Below, one piece after another: positions 11,941 through 23,578 of a stretch of DNA of 64,000 nt; the first letter of the stretch is position 1, and each line of letters starts with the position of its first letter. Source of the stretch: Jacaranda mimosifolia (Eukaryota > Streptophyta > Magnoliopsida > Lamiales > Bignoniaceae); contig CM032123.1 of NCBI GenBank assembly GCA_018894105.1, forward strand, positions 21,863,744 to 21,927,743. Reading direction: 5' to 3'. Made by a program: the position numbers and the translations under genes. A model generated the notes under the pieces. That model was not told the DNA's origin. It saw only the letters and a list, made by a program, of their open reading frames with translations, and made no database searches.

Positions 11941-13851
11941 TGGATCACTCCATAAAAATTCGCCAACTAGAAGCTGCTGTAGGTGGATCTTCAAAACTGC
12001 AAGTCAAGTGCCTTGTCTCTATTGATATGATCCACACACCAAACAATCTTCCAATTTCCCCTCACTAGAAGCTTGAGTTAGAGAGGAGAAAATGAGGTAG
12101 AGGAGGCTGATTTTCAAGTTGGGAAGAAGAATGAATGCAAAGCTTCAACACATGATGCAATGCATAGAGAGAGAGATTTTTGAAGGAATGCAAGAATCTA
12201 ATTCTCACAGTTTCAGCAATGTGTTTTGAATTTTGCTTGCACTTTATATCTATATATAGAGGGTGGAAGGTGTGATGCTAGTTGACATCACACCTTCCAC
12301 AAGGTGACCACCCAAGTGGCATGCCAAGTTGGCAAAATTCAAATTCAAGTCTCATTTGAATTTCATGTGCAATTCAATTTCGTTTGGAATCTAATTCCAA
12401 ATTAATTTAAATGGACACGTCATTTAAATTTTTCCTCTAAAAAGTATTCTTCCCATTAATTAAATTAAACACGTTAATTTAATTAATTAACCGTTGATTT
12501 AACTCTTAAATCAAACAAGCTTAACTCTTAAGCTTAAATTAGTCAACTTAATTCTTTAAGTCAACTTGTCCAATTGATGGTCAACATGGTACCAAATAAT
12601 TAAATCCTTAATTATTGGTCTAATTTAACTCTTTAAATTACTTGATTAATTTAACACTTAAATTAAGCAAACTAAAATTGATCGTCAAATTGAATCCTTA
12701 AAAATCAGTCACCAAAGGGGTGATTTTCTAACACTTAGAAAATTGCTCTACCAATTTTGGAAGCTATTTGGCTTTTGTGTGTGACCCAATAGGTTCTGCC
12801 ATTCATTGGGTATGAGCTCACAACTCTTTGTGACTTTTGCATATCTTATATTTATTTTAGTTTAAAATTCCTTTTAAACTAATCGACTCAATTCAATTAA
12901 TCTCATTAACTGAAGAGTACCTAATCTCCATGGTCAATGTCCAACCTCAAGCCAATGGAGCCAAACTAATTAGCCAAAATGAATATTTTGGAGAACTATC
13001 ATAGCTCTACGCATACTATGCAAATACAGTCCTTCCGTTTCCTATCTCCCAAAAGAGGCCTAGGGCAAGATATTTGTCAGCTCCTTAATAGCCTTGATGC
13101 TATGTTTCTATTCTCAATGTTCCATTCCCTTGTGTGACCTCACCTTTGGAACACTCCTTTTCCAAATTCTCACACCACCTTGTGCAAAGATTTCTTGGAA
13201 TCGATCATTATAGAACACATAGGAGATGCACTCGCCCTTCACAAAAGCGAGGAGTCGGATTCCATCTTGGATCTCACAAACTCTATGCCAAGTAGCTCAT
13301 ACCCAACCTCAACACGAAAGACCCGCTAAGTGGTCAAGGAAGAGTCAAAGCATGAGGACCAGACATAAAGTTACAATGGATCCTCAGGTTAGAGGACTAA
13401 TAATACGCACTAGCGTAAGCGGAAGAATTAACCACACTACGACTATCTAGTGGATTCTCCGGAGGGTCTTCAGTGCTTTGTTCTCTAACAAGCACCTACT
13501 AACATGCACCATACAGATTGCTCATGGAATGGAGCAATATCCAACTCTTGGATTTATGCATTATTAGTGCAAGTCTATCCGGGTCTTAGATGCCCTATCT
13601 CATAATATTCTACGACTTGGTAGATTTAAGACCACGACCGTATAAGACTTATTTCATGATCACCACCCAGTGAACTGACTAAGTCCCATAGTCATGTGTG
13701 ATCTAAGAGCTTCATCCAAATGCAAGTGAACTAATAAAAGAGCATAAGATGAAGATGGGCATTTAAAGAATATCATTCAATCAAGATTGTTTTACAAGGA
13801 AATAGATTTCACAAGGCCAATCTAATTGGCTTGCCAGGCACTATTCTAACA
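11941..13851 (-). repeat. 3' LTR of element B, truncated
   Basis: In minus-strand sense it begins TGTTAGAATAGTGCC at 13851, right after a polypurine-like GTAAGTGGGATAT. It runs through the U3 hairpins (about 12700-12480), the pre-TATA hairpin and TATA (about 12300-12245), and stops at GGATCACTCC near 11941. The last 0.4 kb of a full LTR is absent. The left edge abuts the plus-strand LTR directly. Confidence 0.8.
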
Positions 13852-13865
13852 ATATCCCACTTACC

Positions 13866-16800
13866 CTAAAGCCAATGCCCCATGGCCTTAAGACCCATAT
13901 TCTCAAGATGTTCTTCAAAGACCTTATGCGCTAGGAGTTTAGTCGGTGAATTTGTTATATTCTCTTCCAAGGCAACTCTCTCCACTCGAATGTCGTCTCT
14001 ACCAATGATTTCCCGGATCAAATAATATCACCTCAAAATGTGCTTGGATTTCTGATGAGATCTTAGCTCTTTGGCTTGCATCACTGCCCCAGTACTGTCA
14101 CAAAAGACAACAACTGGCTCAACAATGCTAAGCACTACATTCAACTCTTGAATGAAGTTTGTCATCCAAACACCTTCCTTTGCATCTTTCGAAGCCTTAA
14201 TATATTGTGCTTTAGTAGTAGAATCGGCTGTGGTATCTTGTTTGGAACTCTTCCAACTCACTGCGCCGCCATTGAGGCAAAATATAAATCTAGAAGTGGA
14301 TTTGAGGTTATCTACATCAAATTGGAAACTTGAGTCCGAAAATGCCTCTATTTTCAATTCTCCATTTCTGTATACCAAAAACAAGTCCTTAGTCCTTCTC
14401 AAGTACTTAAGGATGATTGCTTTCACGGCTATCCAACGACTCTTACTGGGATTGGATTTGAACCTACTCGTAACACTTAGCGAGTGTGCCACATCCGATC
14501 TTGTACATTAAACTGTATACATTATGCTACCAATAGCGAAGGCATAAGGTATGTATGACATCCTTAGTTTCTCTTCCTCAATCTTGGGGGCCATAGATTT
14601 GAGAGACGATTGGCATGTCCCATAGGAAGAATCCCTTCTTGGATTCTTCCACACCAAACCTCTTTAGTATCTTGTCAATGTACGAGATTTGGGATAGCCC
14701 CAGCATCCTCTTAGATCTATCTCTATAGATACATATTTCCAATACGTAAGTGCTTCTCCCAAATCCTTCATGGAGAATTGTGTAGATAACAATACTTTAG
14801 CACACTTTAACATTCCTACCTCATTCCCAATGAGAAGGATGTCATCGACATAAAGCACAATAAATTGTACTGACCTCCCACTAGCCTTCTTGTACACACA
14901 TGGTTCATACACATTTTTGACAAAGCCAAACGATTTAACTATTTTGTCAAAATGTATGTTCCAACTTCGGGACGCTTGTTTAAGTCCATAAATGAATCTT
15001 TGGAGTTTGCAAACCTTTTTCTCACTCTCCCTAGTAAAATCTTGTAGTTGCTCCATATAGATGTCGTCTTCAACATCACCATTGAGGAATGCAGTTTTCA
15101 CATCTATTTGCCATATCTCATAGTCGTTATATGCAGCTATGGCAAGTAGAATCCGAATGGACTTAGGCATAGAGACTAGTGAAAAGGTTTCCTCAAAATC
15201 AATACTGAGTCTTTGAGCGTAACCTTTTGCCACTAGTGGTGCCTTAAAGGTCACTACTTCTCCATCTACTCCAAGTTTTCGCTTATAGATCCACTTGCAA
15301 CCAACGAGAACTATTCCCTTCGGTGGATCTACCAAAGTCCATGCTTTGTTTGAGTACATAGAGTCCATTTCAGATCTCATAGCTTCAAGCTAGCATCCCG
15401 AATCTATGTCCAACATAGCTTCTTCATAGGTCTTCAGATCATCATCCGATTGGCCCGTCTCATGAAGGAATCCGAACCTTTTGGGTTGCTTCTTGATTTG
15501 GTCTGACCTATATAGTAGTTGTGTACTAGGCTCCACTTGCTCGCTTGTTTCCACCGCTTGTGGAATTTCATGATCATCTTGAACTTCATCAAGTTCAACA
15601 ACAACACCATTACTATCTAATAGAAATTGCTTTTCCAAAATGTAGGTATTCCACGAGACAAACACCTTTTGTTCTGAGAGATCATAGAAGTAGTAACCCA
15701 TAGACTCTCTAGGGTATCCCACAAACTTGCACAAGATGGATCTACTATCCAACTTTTCTCCCACTGTCTGTCTCACGTAGGCGGGAGATCCCAAAATCTT
15801 AAGATAATGGTAAGAGAGTGCTTTCCCATGCGCATGGTTGTAAATGGGTAGGGTGGAATGTAAATGGGTAGGGTTCCACCCTACCCAAGCCTATACCCAA
15901 ACAATACCCAAAATTAATACCTATTATCTACCCTACCCACTTAGACCCATTACCCATTGGGTCTGCTGTTTGGACCCAGCAGGCAGTCGATTCTGTTGCC
16001 GATTGAGGCAATAAATTCAACTGAAAATTTCCAACAGCCCATGAAAGAAAAGAAAAAAGAAGTCCTGCTAGTCTGCTACTAGTCTAAGCATTTTTTCTGA
16101 AGGAAAATATCATCTATAAAATTATAACGGCACAAGTCTAAGTTCTGATGGTTTCAGAGCATCTCTCAACCGATAATTATAGAAGAAGAAGAACAAGAAT
16201 ATTGAAGTTCCTTATTTTTAATATTAACCCACAAACGCCAAAAGAAAGATAGAAGGCCCAATTCTTTCAGTAAGAGGCGCAAACATAGATTTCAACTGTG
16301 GTTCCAGGCCATCAAAAGATATCTAAACCAAAAACAGGGGTGTAGTGGTGGAAAACAAACATATATAATTGTATAACATTATCTAGAAAAAAAGTAACCC
16401 ATTTTCACAAATCAGATTATACCTTTGATTGAAAACAAAAAAATGTTGTCGAGCAAAAATACAACCCAGCGGAGGCGCGCCGATGGATGTCAGTGGAGGC
16501 GTCACCGGTGGATTGCAGTGGTGGAGATGGGCGCTAGCGGAGGTGTTTTCTCACTTTTTTGGAGATGTGCAATGGAGGTGGCGCCGGTGGATGTGCATCG
16601 GTGGAGAGCGGTGGAGATGGGCACAGGCTGTCATCAGTCAGTGGTGGAGCCGTGGAGGTGTTTTCAGAATCTGATAATTTTTATCTATTATTATTTTTAG
16701 ATTAATTTAGACCGTTGGATTTTAATAAAATCCAATGGTCTAAAATATTTAGGGTGAATGGGTATTTAATGGGTAGAAATCCTACCCAGGCCCATTTAAA

Positions 16801-17404
16801 ATTTTTTATTGGGCCTGGGTCTGGGTCTTGGTATAATATAGAATTATTGGGTCTGGGCCTGGGTAATATATTGTTGCTGTGGGCTTGGGTACGGTAAAAC
16901 CCTACCCATTTACAGCCCTACCCATGCCATATCTCATATGGTGTTTTGGGCACCGACTTTGAAGCTACTATATTGAGTAGCTTCGCCACCGTAAGTAAGG
17001 TGTATCCCTAAAAGGATACGGGCACATCAAAAAAGCTCATCATAGAACATACTATGTCCAACAAGGTACGATTTCTCCTCTCGGCTACTCTATTGGTTGG
17101 GGTGTGTTGGGTAGAGTCCATTAAAAGAGAATCCTATTCTCCTTTAGATAATCAAAGAACTCAATGCTCAAGTATTCTCCCTCTTGATTCGATCGAAGAG
17201 CTTTAATACTTAGCCCTAATTGCTTTTCCACTTCACTCCTATACTCTTTGAACTTTTCAAAGGCTTCAGACTTGTTCTTCATAAGAAACACATGTCATCG
17301 GTGAAGGTGATGAAGTACGAATAACCTTATTTCCCACTTACTCTTAGGGGCCCCACAAACATCCATATGGATCAAATCCAAGAGACTTGTGGAGCGCTCC
17401 ATTT
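13866..17404 (-). pseudogene. Copia pol of element B: partial integrase, RT, RNase H
   Basis: In minus sense, an integrase-core remnant (17404-16929) keeps the catalytic Glu context NRVAERRNRT (near 17100-17070). After the hAT insert, the integrase C-terminal/linker region is an open frame of 134 codons (15794-15390). The reverse transcriptase frame of 238 codons (15380-14664) carries IWQIDVKTAFLNGD and the YVDD active site (plus coordinates 14841-14852). RNase H follows (14492-14028) with YIKASKDAKEGVWMTNF and VFCDSTGA. The stop is at 13866-13868. Frames are broken between the pieces. This would have been the polyprotein that copies and integrates the element; it lacks gag and protease. Confidence 0.85.
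15833..16920. mobile_element. Non-autonomous hAT element (1088 bp) in element B integrase
   Basis: The left end starts CATGGTTGTAAATGGGTAGG; the right end, reverse-complemented, starts TAGGGCTGTAAATGGGTAGG. They match at 19 of the first 22 positions. The 8-bp flanks are CCCATGCG (15825-15832) and CCCATGCC (16921-16928), 7 of 8. Removing the block restores copia integrase sequence as seen at 25471-25500. Subterminal GGGTAGGGT and GGGTCTGGG words recur at both ends. The interior has a GC-rich part (16465-16660) rich in GGTGGAGATGGGC-type repeats and no transposase. Open frames of 81 and 91 codons there look like repeat artefacts. Confidence 0.85.
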
Positions 17405-17565
17405 GTCATGTGTGATCTAAGGGCTTCATCCAAATGCAAGTGAAGTAATAAATGAGCATAAGATGAAGATGGTAATTTAAAGAATATCATTCAATCAAGA
17501 TTGTTTTACAAGGAAATAGATTTCACAAGGCCAATCTAATTGGCTTGCTGGGTACTATTCCAACA
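17405..17565 (-). repeat. Remnant of element B 5' LTR (first ~160 bp)
   Basis: In minus sense this is the first 160 bp of the LTR, beginning TGTTGGAATAGTACCC at 17565. It is fused to mid-integrase sequence at a shared GTC (17405-17407), the mark of a microhomology-mediated deletion. Confidence 0.8.
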
Positions 17566-17570
17566 TCCTT

Positions 17571-17624
17571 TCATGTTCTTCTCTTTATTCTCCAGTTGAT
17601 ATTGAGGAGAACTGGTGTTACATT
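17571..17624 (+). repeat. Copia LTR (plus), second part of the host LTR
   Basis: TCATGTTCTTCTCTTTATTC onward matches LTR sequence just downstream of the TATA region (compare 29211-29264). It ends in ACATT (17620-17624), which is duplicated as GCATT at 19916 around the solo LTR. Confidence 0.75.
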
Positions 17625-19915
17625 TGAAAGCAAGTAAGGCACTAGGATCCAATTATAAAAACTTCAAAAGCTTAATAAACTAGTGATTGTATGCTAACTA
17701 GGATCAAATCATGCCTAAGATTCATATTTAGATAGAGTGTTACCTTGAAATGCAAAATCCAAGGAGAATGTGGTGAACCTTTCACCAATCCAGAAATTGC
17801 CAGAAAACACGCAGCCAGAGTGCAATGATTTTTACCAGCATCAAATCTCCTCCAACAATCATGAAAAAATTATTGGAGCCTATCAACACCTTGGGGAACT
17901 CACACTAAAAATTCAAATCAAAAAGCTTTCTAGATCTCCTTGGAGAAAATTGCCAAATCGGACTATGTACTAGTGGATCTCCAAACCGTAGCAAACTAAC
18001 TTGTTTACCTCTATTGATACGATCCACACACTAAAGAGATATTCCAAAATCTCTAGCCTATAAGCTGGAATAAGGCAAGAGATTAGCTATGGTGGAGGCT
18101 GATTTTTGGTAAGGAAGAAGAATAAGAAGAGAGCAAATCTTTCAACATATAAATACAATGCTTGTAAAGAGTTTTGGAAGCGAATGGTGGAGAATCTAAT
18201 TCTTCACACCTTTTGACATAATGACCAGCCCTCTCTCTATATATCTATATATAAGGGTTGAAAGGTGTGATGTCAAGGTGGCAACACATCTCCCATGAGG
18301 AAAAGGGGCGACCAACTTGCATTTTGCCAAGGTGGCAAATGCAAATCCAAATTTATTTGAAATTCATTTGCATTTTAATTACATTTGAAATCTAATTTCA
18401 AGTTAATTAAAATGCTAATTCAAAAAAACATTTAATTTGAAATTTCCATTCAAAATGTGTTCTTCCCATTAATTAAATTAAACACTTTAATTTAATTAAT
18501 TAACCTTTGACTTAACTCTTAAGTCAAACAAGCTCAACTCTTAAGCTTACATTTGGTTAACTTAACTCTTCAAGTTAACTTGACCAATTGATGGTCATAT
18601 TGGCACCAAATAATTAATTCCTTAATTATTGGTCTAATTTAACTCCTTAAATCAATTGATTAATTTAACGCTTAAATTAATCAAGTCAAAATTAACCTTC
18701 AAAATTGGCACCTTAAAATCGGTCCACTATGAGACATTTTCTAACACTTAGAAAATCTTTTCTCCATCAAATAGAAAGCTAAATGGCTTTTGTGTGGGCC
18801 AATAGGTTCTACCATTCATTGGACATGGGCTCACAACTCATTGTGACTTTTGAATATCATATATATTTAATTTAGTTTAAAGAGTTGTGACTTTTGAATA
18901 TCATATATATTTAATTTAGTTTAAAACACTTTTAAACTAATCGACTCAATTTAATTAACCTCATCAATTGAAGAGTACCCAATCTCCATGGTCGATTTCG
19001 AACCTCAAGCCCATAGAGCCCAACTAATTGGCTGAAATGAATGTTTTAGAGAACCATTATAACTCTATGCATACCATGCAAATACGGTCCTTCCCTCTCC
19101 TATCTCCCGAAAGAGGCCTATGGCAAGATATTTACTGGTTCCCTAATAGCATCACTGCTATGCTTCTATTCTCAATGTTTGATTCCCTTGTGTGATCTCA
19201 TCTTTGGAAAACTCATTCTCCAAATTGTCACACCACCTTGCACAAGAATTTCTTGGAATCGATCATTATAGAATATATAGGAGATGCACTTGCCCTTGAC
19301 AAAAGCTAAGAGTCGGATTCCATCTTAGATCTCACAACCTCCATGCCAAGTAGCTCATACCCAACCTCAACCCGAAAGACCCGCTAAGTGGTCAAGAAAG
19401 AGGCAAAGCATAAGGACCAGACACAAGGTTGCCATAGATCCTCAGGTCAGATGACTAATAATATGCACTAGTGAAAGTTGGAAAACTTACCACTACCGAC
19501 TTGCCACTGCGGCTATCTAGTGGATTCTCCGGTGGGTTTTCAGTGCCTTGTTCTCTAACAAGCACCCACTAACATGCATCCATATCTCACATGGTTGCTC
19601 ATGGAATGAAGCAATATCCAACTCTTGAATTTATGCATCTTAGTGCAAGTCTATCCGGATCTTAAATGCCCTGTCTCATGAGATCCTACGACTTGGAAGA
19701 TTTAAGATCATGACCATGTGAGACTTATTCCATGGTCACTGAACCAAGTCCCATAGTCATAAGTGATCTAGGGGCTTCATCTAAATAAAAGTGAAGTAGT
19801 AAGAAGCATCAGATAAGGATGGCCATATAAAGAATATCATTCAATCAAGATTATTTTACAAGAAAATAGCTCATACAAGGCCAATCTAATTGGCTTTCCG
19901 GGTACTATTCCAATA
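17625..19915 (-). repeat. Solo copia LTR (minus, 2291 bp)
   Basis: In plus orientation it starts TGAAAGCAAGTAAGGCAC and ends GGTACTATTCCAATA, a complete family LTR with its TG terminus mutated to TA. Target duplications are ACATT (17620-17624) and GCATT (19916-19920). No internal region is present, so it arose by LTR-LTR recombination. A 44-bp tandem duplication lies at 18841-18928. It sits in an oppositely oriented LTR of the same family, so the two form an interrupted inverted repeat. Confidence 0.88.
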
Positions 19916-20096
19916 GCATTGGTGTGTGGATCTTAATGTTAGAGGCAAGATAATTTGATTGCTATGCCTTTTGGAGATCCAATTTCTAGCAGTAACTTTC
20001 GAGCCACCTTTGGAGGTCTTTTTGAGTTCTGATTGAGCTGAATTTTGGACTGAAGATATATCAAAGAGTACAAGTTTCACTCAAAGAGTTGGTGTT
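19916..20096 (+). repeat. Copia LTR (plus), third part of the host LTR
   Basis: GCATTGGTGTGTGGATCTTA onward continues the LTR interrupted at 17624. It stops near CAAAGAGTTGGTGTT (about 20096), about 210 bp before the expected LTR end. There it is fused to an earlier LTR position (GTTTAAGTCCTCATGC). Confidence 0.7.
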
Positions 20097-21833
20097 TAAG
20101 TCCTCATGCTTTGACTCCTCCCTAGTCACCTAGCTGGCCGTTCGGGTGGTGATTGGGCATGAGCTATTTAGACATGGAGGTTTGTAAGATACAAGATGGA
20201 ATCAGACTCCTCGTCTTTGTGAAGGATTAGTGCATCTTCTATGAATTCTATAATGATCAATACTAAAGAGCCTTTGCACAAGGCAATATTACAATTTGGA
20301 AAAAGAGTTTCCCAAAGATGAGGTCATAAAGTGGAAATGAGCATTGGGAATAGAGACATTATATCAAGACTATTAGGGAGTCGGCAAATATCTTGGCCTA
20401 AGCCTCTTTCGAGAGATGGGAGATGAAAGGACCGTATTTGTATAGTACACGTAGAGCTATAATGGTTATCCAAAAGCATTCATTTCGAGTAATTAGTTGG
20501 GCTCCATGAGCTTGAGGTTGGACATCAACCAGGAGTTAGGTACTCTTCAATTAATGGAAATTAATTGAATTGAGTCGATTAGTTTAAAGGAGTTTAAACT
20601 AAAATAAATATTCGATATTCAAAAGTCACAAGGAGTCGTGAGCCCATGTCCAATGAATGGTAAAACCAATCAGGTCACACATAAAAGCCAATTACATTTC
20701 CTAAGTAATGGAGTAACTTTTTAAGTGTTAGAAAATTCACTCTGTAGAGACTGATTTTGGGATAATCGAAAATTGAGGTCTATGTTGGCTTAATTAATTT
20801 AAGTGTTAAATTGATCAACTAATTTAAGGAGTTAAATTAGATCAATAATTAAAGAGTTAATTATTTGGTGTCACATGACCATCAATAGGTCAAGTTTAAG
20901 TTAAAAAGTTAAGTTAACAAAATTTAGCTCAAAAAGTTAAGCTAGTTGACTTAAGAGTTAAAGAATTAATTAATTAAATTAAATTATTTAATTTAATTAA
21001 TAAGGAGAATATTCTTGGTGGGAAAATTAAAATGATAGGATCATTTTATTATGGCATTTAATTAATTTGAAATTAGATTTCAAATATAATTGAAATGCAC
21101 ACAAATTCAAATTAGATTTGAATTTGCCAACTAAGCATGCAAGGCATGCATGTTGGCGGTCCCCCTCCTTGAGGAAGGTATGATGCCACCTCGGCATCAC
21201 ACCATCTTTACCTATATATAGATATAGAGTGAGGGGGGTGAAATCAAGCATCTTGCAAGTGAAGAATTAGATTTTCACTTTTTCCTCTATTTTCAAGGTG
21301 TTCATTCCTGTGTTGAAGATCACCTTCCTCTTCTTCTTCTCCCTACCCAAAAATCGGCCATCTCCCTCTCAACTCTCCTCTCTTTCTCTAGCTAAAAGTG
21401 AGGAGTAGTAGGAATTGGATTGGTGTGTGGATCATTTCAATAAAGGCAAAACAAACGATTTGCTAAGGCTTTGGAGATCCACAAGCAGGACCAGTCATTT
21501 GGTGATTTTATTCCAGGAGATCCAGAAGAATTTTTGAGTTGCAATTTATTCCAGTAGCTTTCCCAAGGAGTTAAGCGTCTACTAGAATTTTTTCAGTATT
21601 CTTGGAGAGTTTTGAGTTGGTCAAAAATTGCTTGCTTCCAACTGCGCCACTGTCTGGCAAATTCTGTTTAAAGAAGGAGTTCTTCAATCTACCTTGGGAT
21701 TTTTCTTTTCAAGGCAATTCTTCAACAAAATCTAAATCCTAAAGCATGTTTGGATCCTTGGTTGCTTGTAAGCACTAGTTTATTTGAGCTTTTGAAGTTT
21801 TATTATTGGATTCTAGTGTCTTATTTGCTTTCA
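20097..21833 (+). repeat. Element C 5' LTR, lacking its first ~0.5 kb
   Basis: It starts at GTTTAAGTCCTCATGC, a mid-LTR position, and contains the U3 hairpin array (about 20790-20965). A pre-TATA hairpin follows with arms GGTATGATGCC and GGCATCACACC, one wobble. The TATA is at 21212-21227 and the end ATTTGCTTTCA at 21833. The PBS and about 230 bp of leader are deleted right after it. Confidence 0.8.
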
Positions 21834-23578
21834 ATATGTTCATATAGCATGTTGTTAATGGCCTTAAGGTGTTTTGGTCAATTTTAGATCCAATATGAAT
21901 AGGGTTTTGTTGGAGATTTTTGAAGAATAAGATTCTCACTTAAACTTGTTTTTGAAAGCATGATTGAGCACATGAAATTCCTTTTTCAAAGATGTTTTGA
22001 ACCTGGAATTTCATCTATATTGTGTGATTTAATGTTTAGAATGTGTTCTAAATATTTTGGTGCACAAAAGTTGAGCCAAAACTCATATGACTCGGTGCCG
22101 AAGTGAAACAGGGCATGTTGCCTTAATTAGCCAGGCGTTAGCCGAGCAGCAGGCGTGTCTGCCGCGCAATAGTGTGCCCAGCCTAGGTGGATAGCGGTCC
22201 AGTTTATTTTGGCATGAGCTTGGTTAATTTTTTAGCTCTTTTAAGTGATCAAAAGTGTTTTACATCATACATAATAGATGCAAAAATGTTGTGCAAATTC
22301 TCAAAATTATGTTTTGACATTTTTTATTGCTTTTAAAAATTAGTTAAAGTTAATCTTCAACAATGTGGCATAATTGTTATGCTTCATCTTGCTTGGCTAA
22401 TTAATTGTGTATGAGATAAGCATTTAATTATTGGAATTGAATGTCAACTATTGATTTATTTATTGTTCATTTAAATGTTGAATGGATGATGAATGAATGG
22501 GGATGATCATGAGTCTTTAATATTAATTTTATTTTTTTCAAGTTGTTGAAAAGGGTTGTATTAAATTGAGGCTTGCATGCCTCTTAATTTCTATCTTGTA
22601 AATGTTAAGAGAGTAGAATCACTAGAAGTGGGGATTCTTTCTCATGTAAATGTTACAAGGAGAAAAGAAGACCATTGAAGGCATGGAGACCCAAGAGGAC
22701 TCATGAATGTATGGGTTACACTCATGTAATAGCTAAATTTAATCAACCCACTTAAAATCAACTAGATGGTGCACCTATGGCTCTAAGTGCACCACTTGGC
22801 TAGGCTTCTGGTCATCATACCCGAGGAGCATGCTAGGCACATTTACTTATTTATGCTTTCCATATCCTATTGATATATGTGATGCATGGAATAGGATTTA
22901 GAAAACTTAAATAAGAAGATTAAAATGATGAAATCTTTGCAAGCAAGAAAAACCCTCCACTTAGAATGTCTATGTGCTATCAATATTAAGTCAAAGTGGA
23001 TATAAATTAAAAGGAGTTTTAATTAATCTATGCTTTCTACCAATAGTATATGCCATGACAACACTGTCGATTTTGTGTGATGGAACTCCATCACACTTAG
23101 GAGGAAAGCTGTGAACATATACTTAGCATACGATGCACCTTTGATTTGAGAATGCCCATGCATTGGCACTCGGTCACGAGGGATGTCATGATGCCATCTC
23201 AAGTCAAAGGTTGATTGGTAGGTCCAACTTAACACCTAGTAATGTAGATGGCACACGGTCACATGGATCTACATGAAAAGTGAGGCAAAATATATCAAGA
23301 GCTGCATAAAGATGCAATTATTCAAAGGTTGCTTACCCTTCGATTGGTTGCGGATGCCACTCAGTCATGGGGGTCCACTTCCAAGTCTTTGGGATCTTGA
23401 TTCTCACTAGAAAATATGATTTCCCGAATTCTTCTAGGAGGTGAAGGATTTGATAAAATAGTGGGAGGAAAACATGCTTCAAAGACCATGAACATTTTTT
23501 TTCAAATATCAATATTTAATCATATGCTTATACTCTTCTTTTTACCTCTTGTAGATTTTCGAAATCTTCAAAAACAAA
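21834..23578 (+). other. Element C non-coding leader (PBS deleted)
   Basis: This sequence aligns with the leaders of elements A (31729-33675) and D (46928-48873) but starts about 230 bp in, so PBS and first bases are lost. It has a GC-rich, poorly conserved patch (about 22095-22200). It also carries the four-fold motif array at 23075-23375. No long frame is present. In the intact element it would be the 5' untranslated, packaging-type region. Confidence 0.7.
23075..23375 (+). promoter_or_regulatory. Leader motif array, four sites (element C version)
   Basis: Sites: 23075-23096 (a GTGTGATGG/CCATCACAC hairpin), 23164-23186 (GGCACTCGGTCACGAGGG), 23247-23269 (GGCACACGGTCACATGG) and 23353-23375 (GCCACTCAGTCATGGGGG). 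Each lies between small site-specific arms, for example ATGTAGAT/ATCTACAT around the third. The equivalent sites in elements A and D carry different versions. Confidence 0.65.

Larger units (their letters stand above)
11940..17565 (-). mobile_element. Copia element B (minus), internally deleted
   Basis: Order in minus-strand sense: 5' LTR remnant (17565 to about 17405), a partial integrase to RNase H region (17404-13866), polypurine tract, 3' LTR (13851-11941). The target duplication is TCCTT at 11935-11939 and 17566-17570. Everything from the second part of the 5' LTR through PBS, leader, gag, protease and early integrase is missing. The 3' LTR lacks about 0.4 kb at its 3' end. A hAT insertion sits at 15833-16920. 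The element lies inside a plus-strand LTR of its own family. Confidence 0.8.

Noticed and set aside
12100..12260. LTR polypurine/GA stretches as gene promoters
   Set aside because: They occur at the equivalent position in all LTR copies next to TATA, so they are LTR promoter sequence, not separate genes.
15838..15900. Telomere-like CCCTACCC runs
   Set aside because: They are the terminal and subterminal repeats of the 1.09-kb hAT element (TIRs plus 8-bp duplication), not plant telomere repeat arrays of CCCTAAA.
16425..16700. Trp/Arg-rich frames of 81 and 91 codons in the hAT insert
   Set aside because: Two overlapping frames are open at once over GGTGGAGATGGG-type repeats; this is composition, not a gene.
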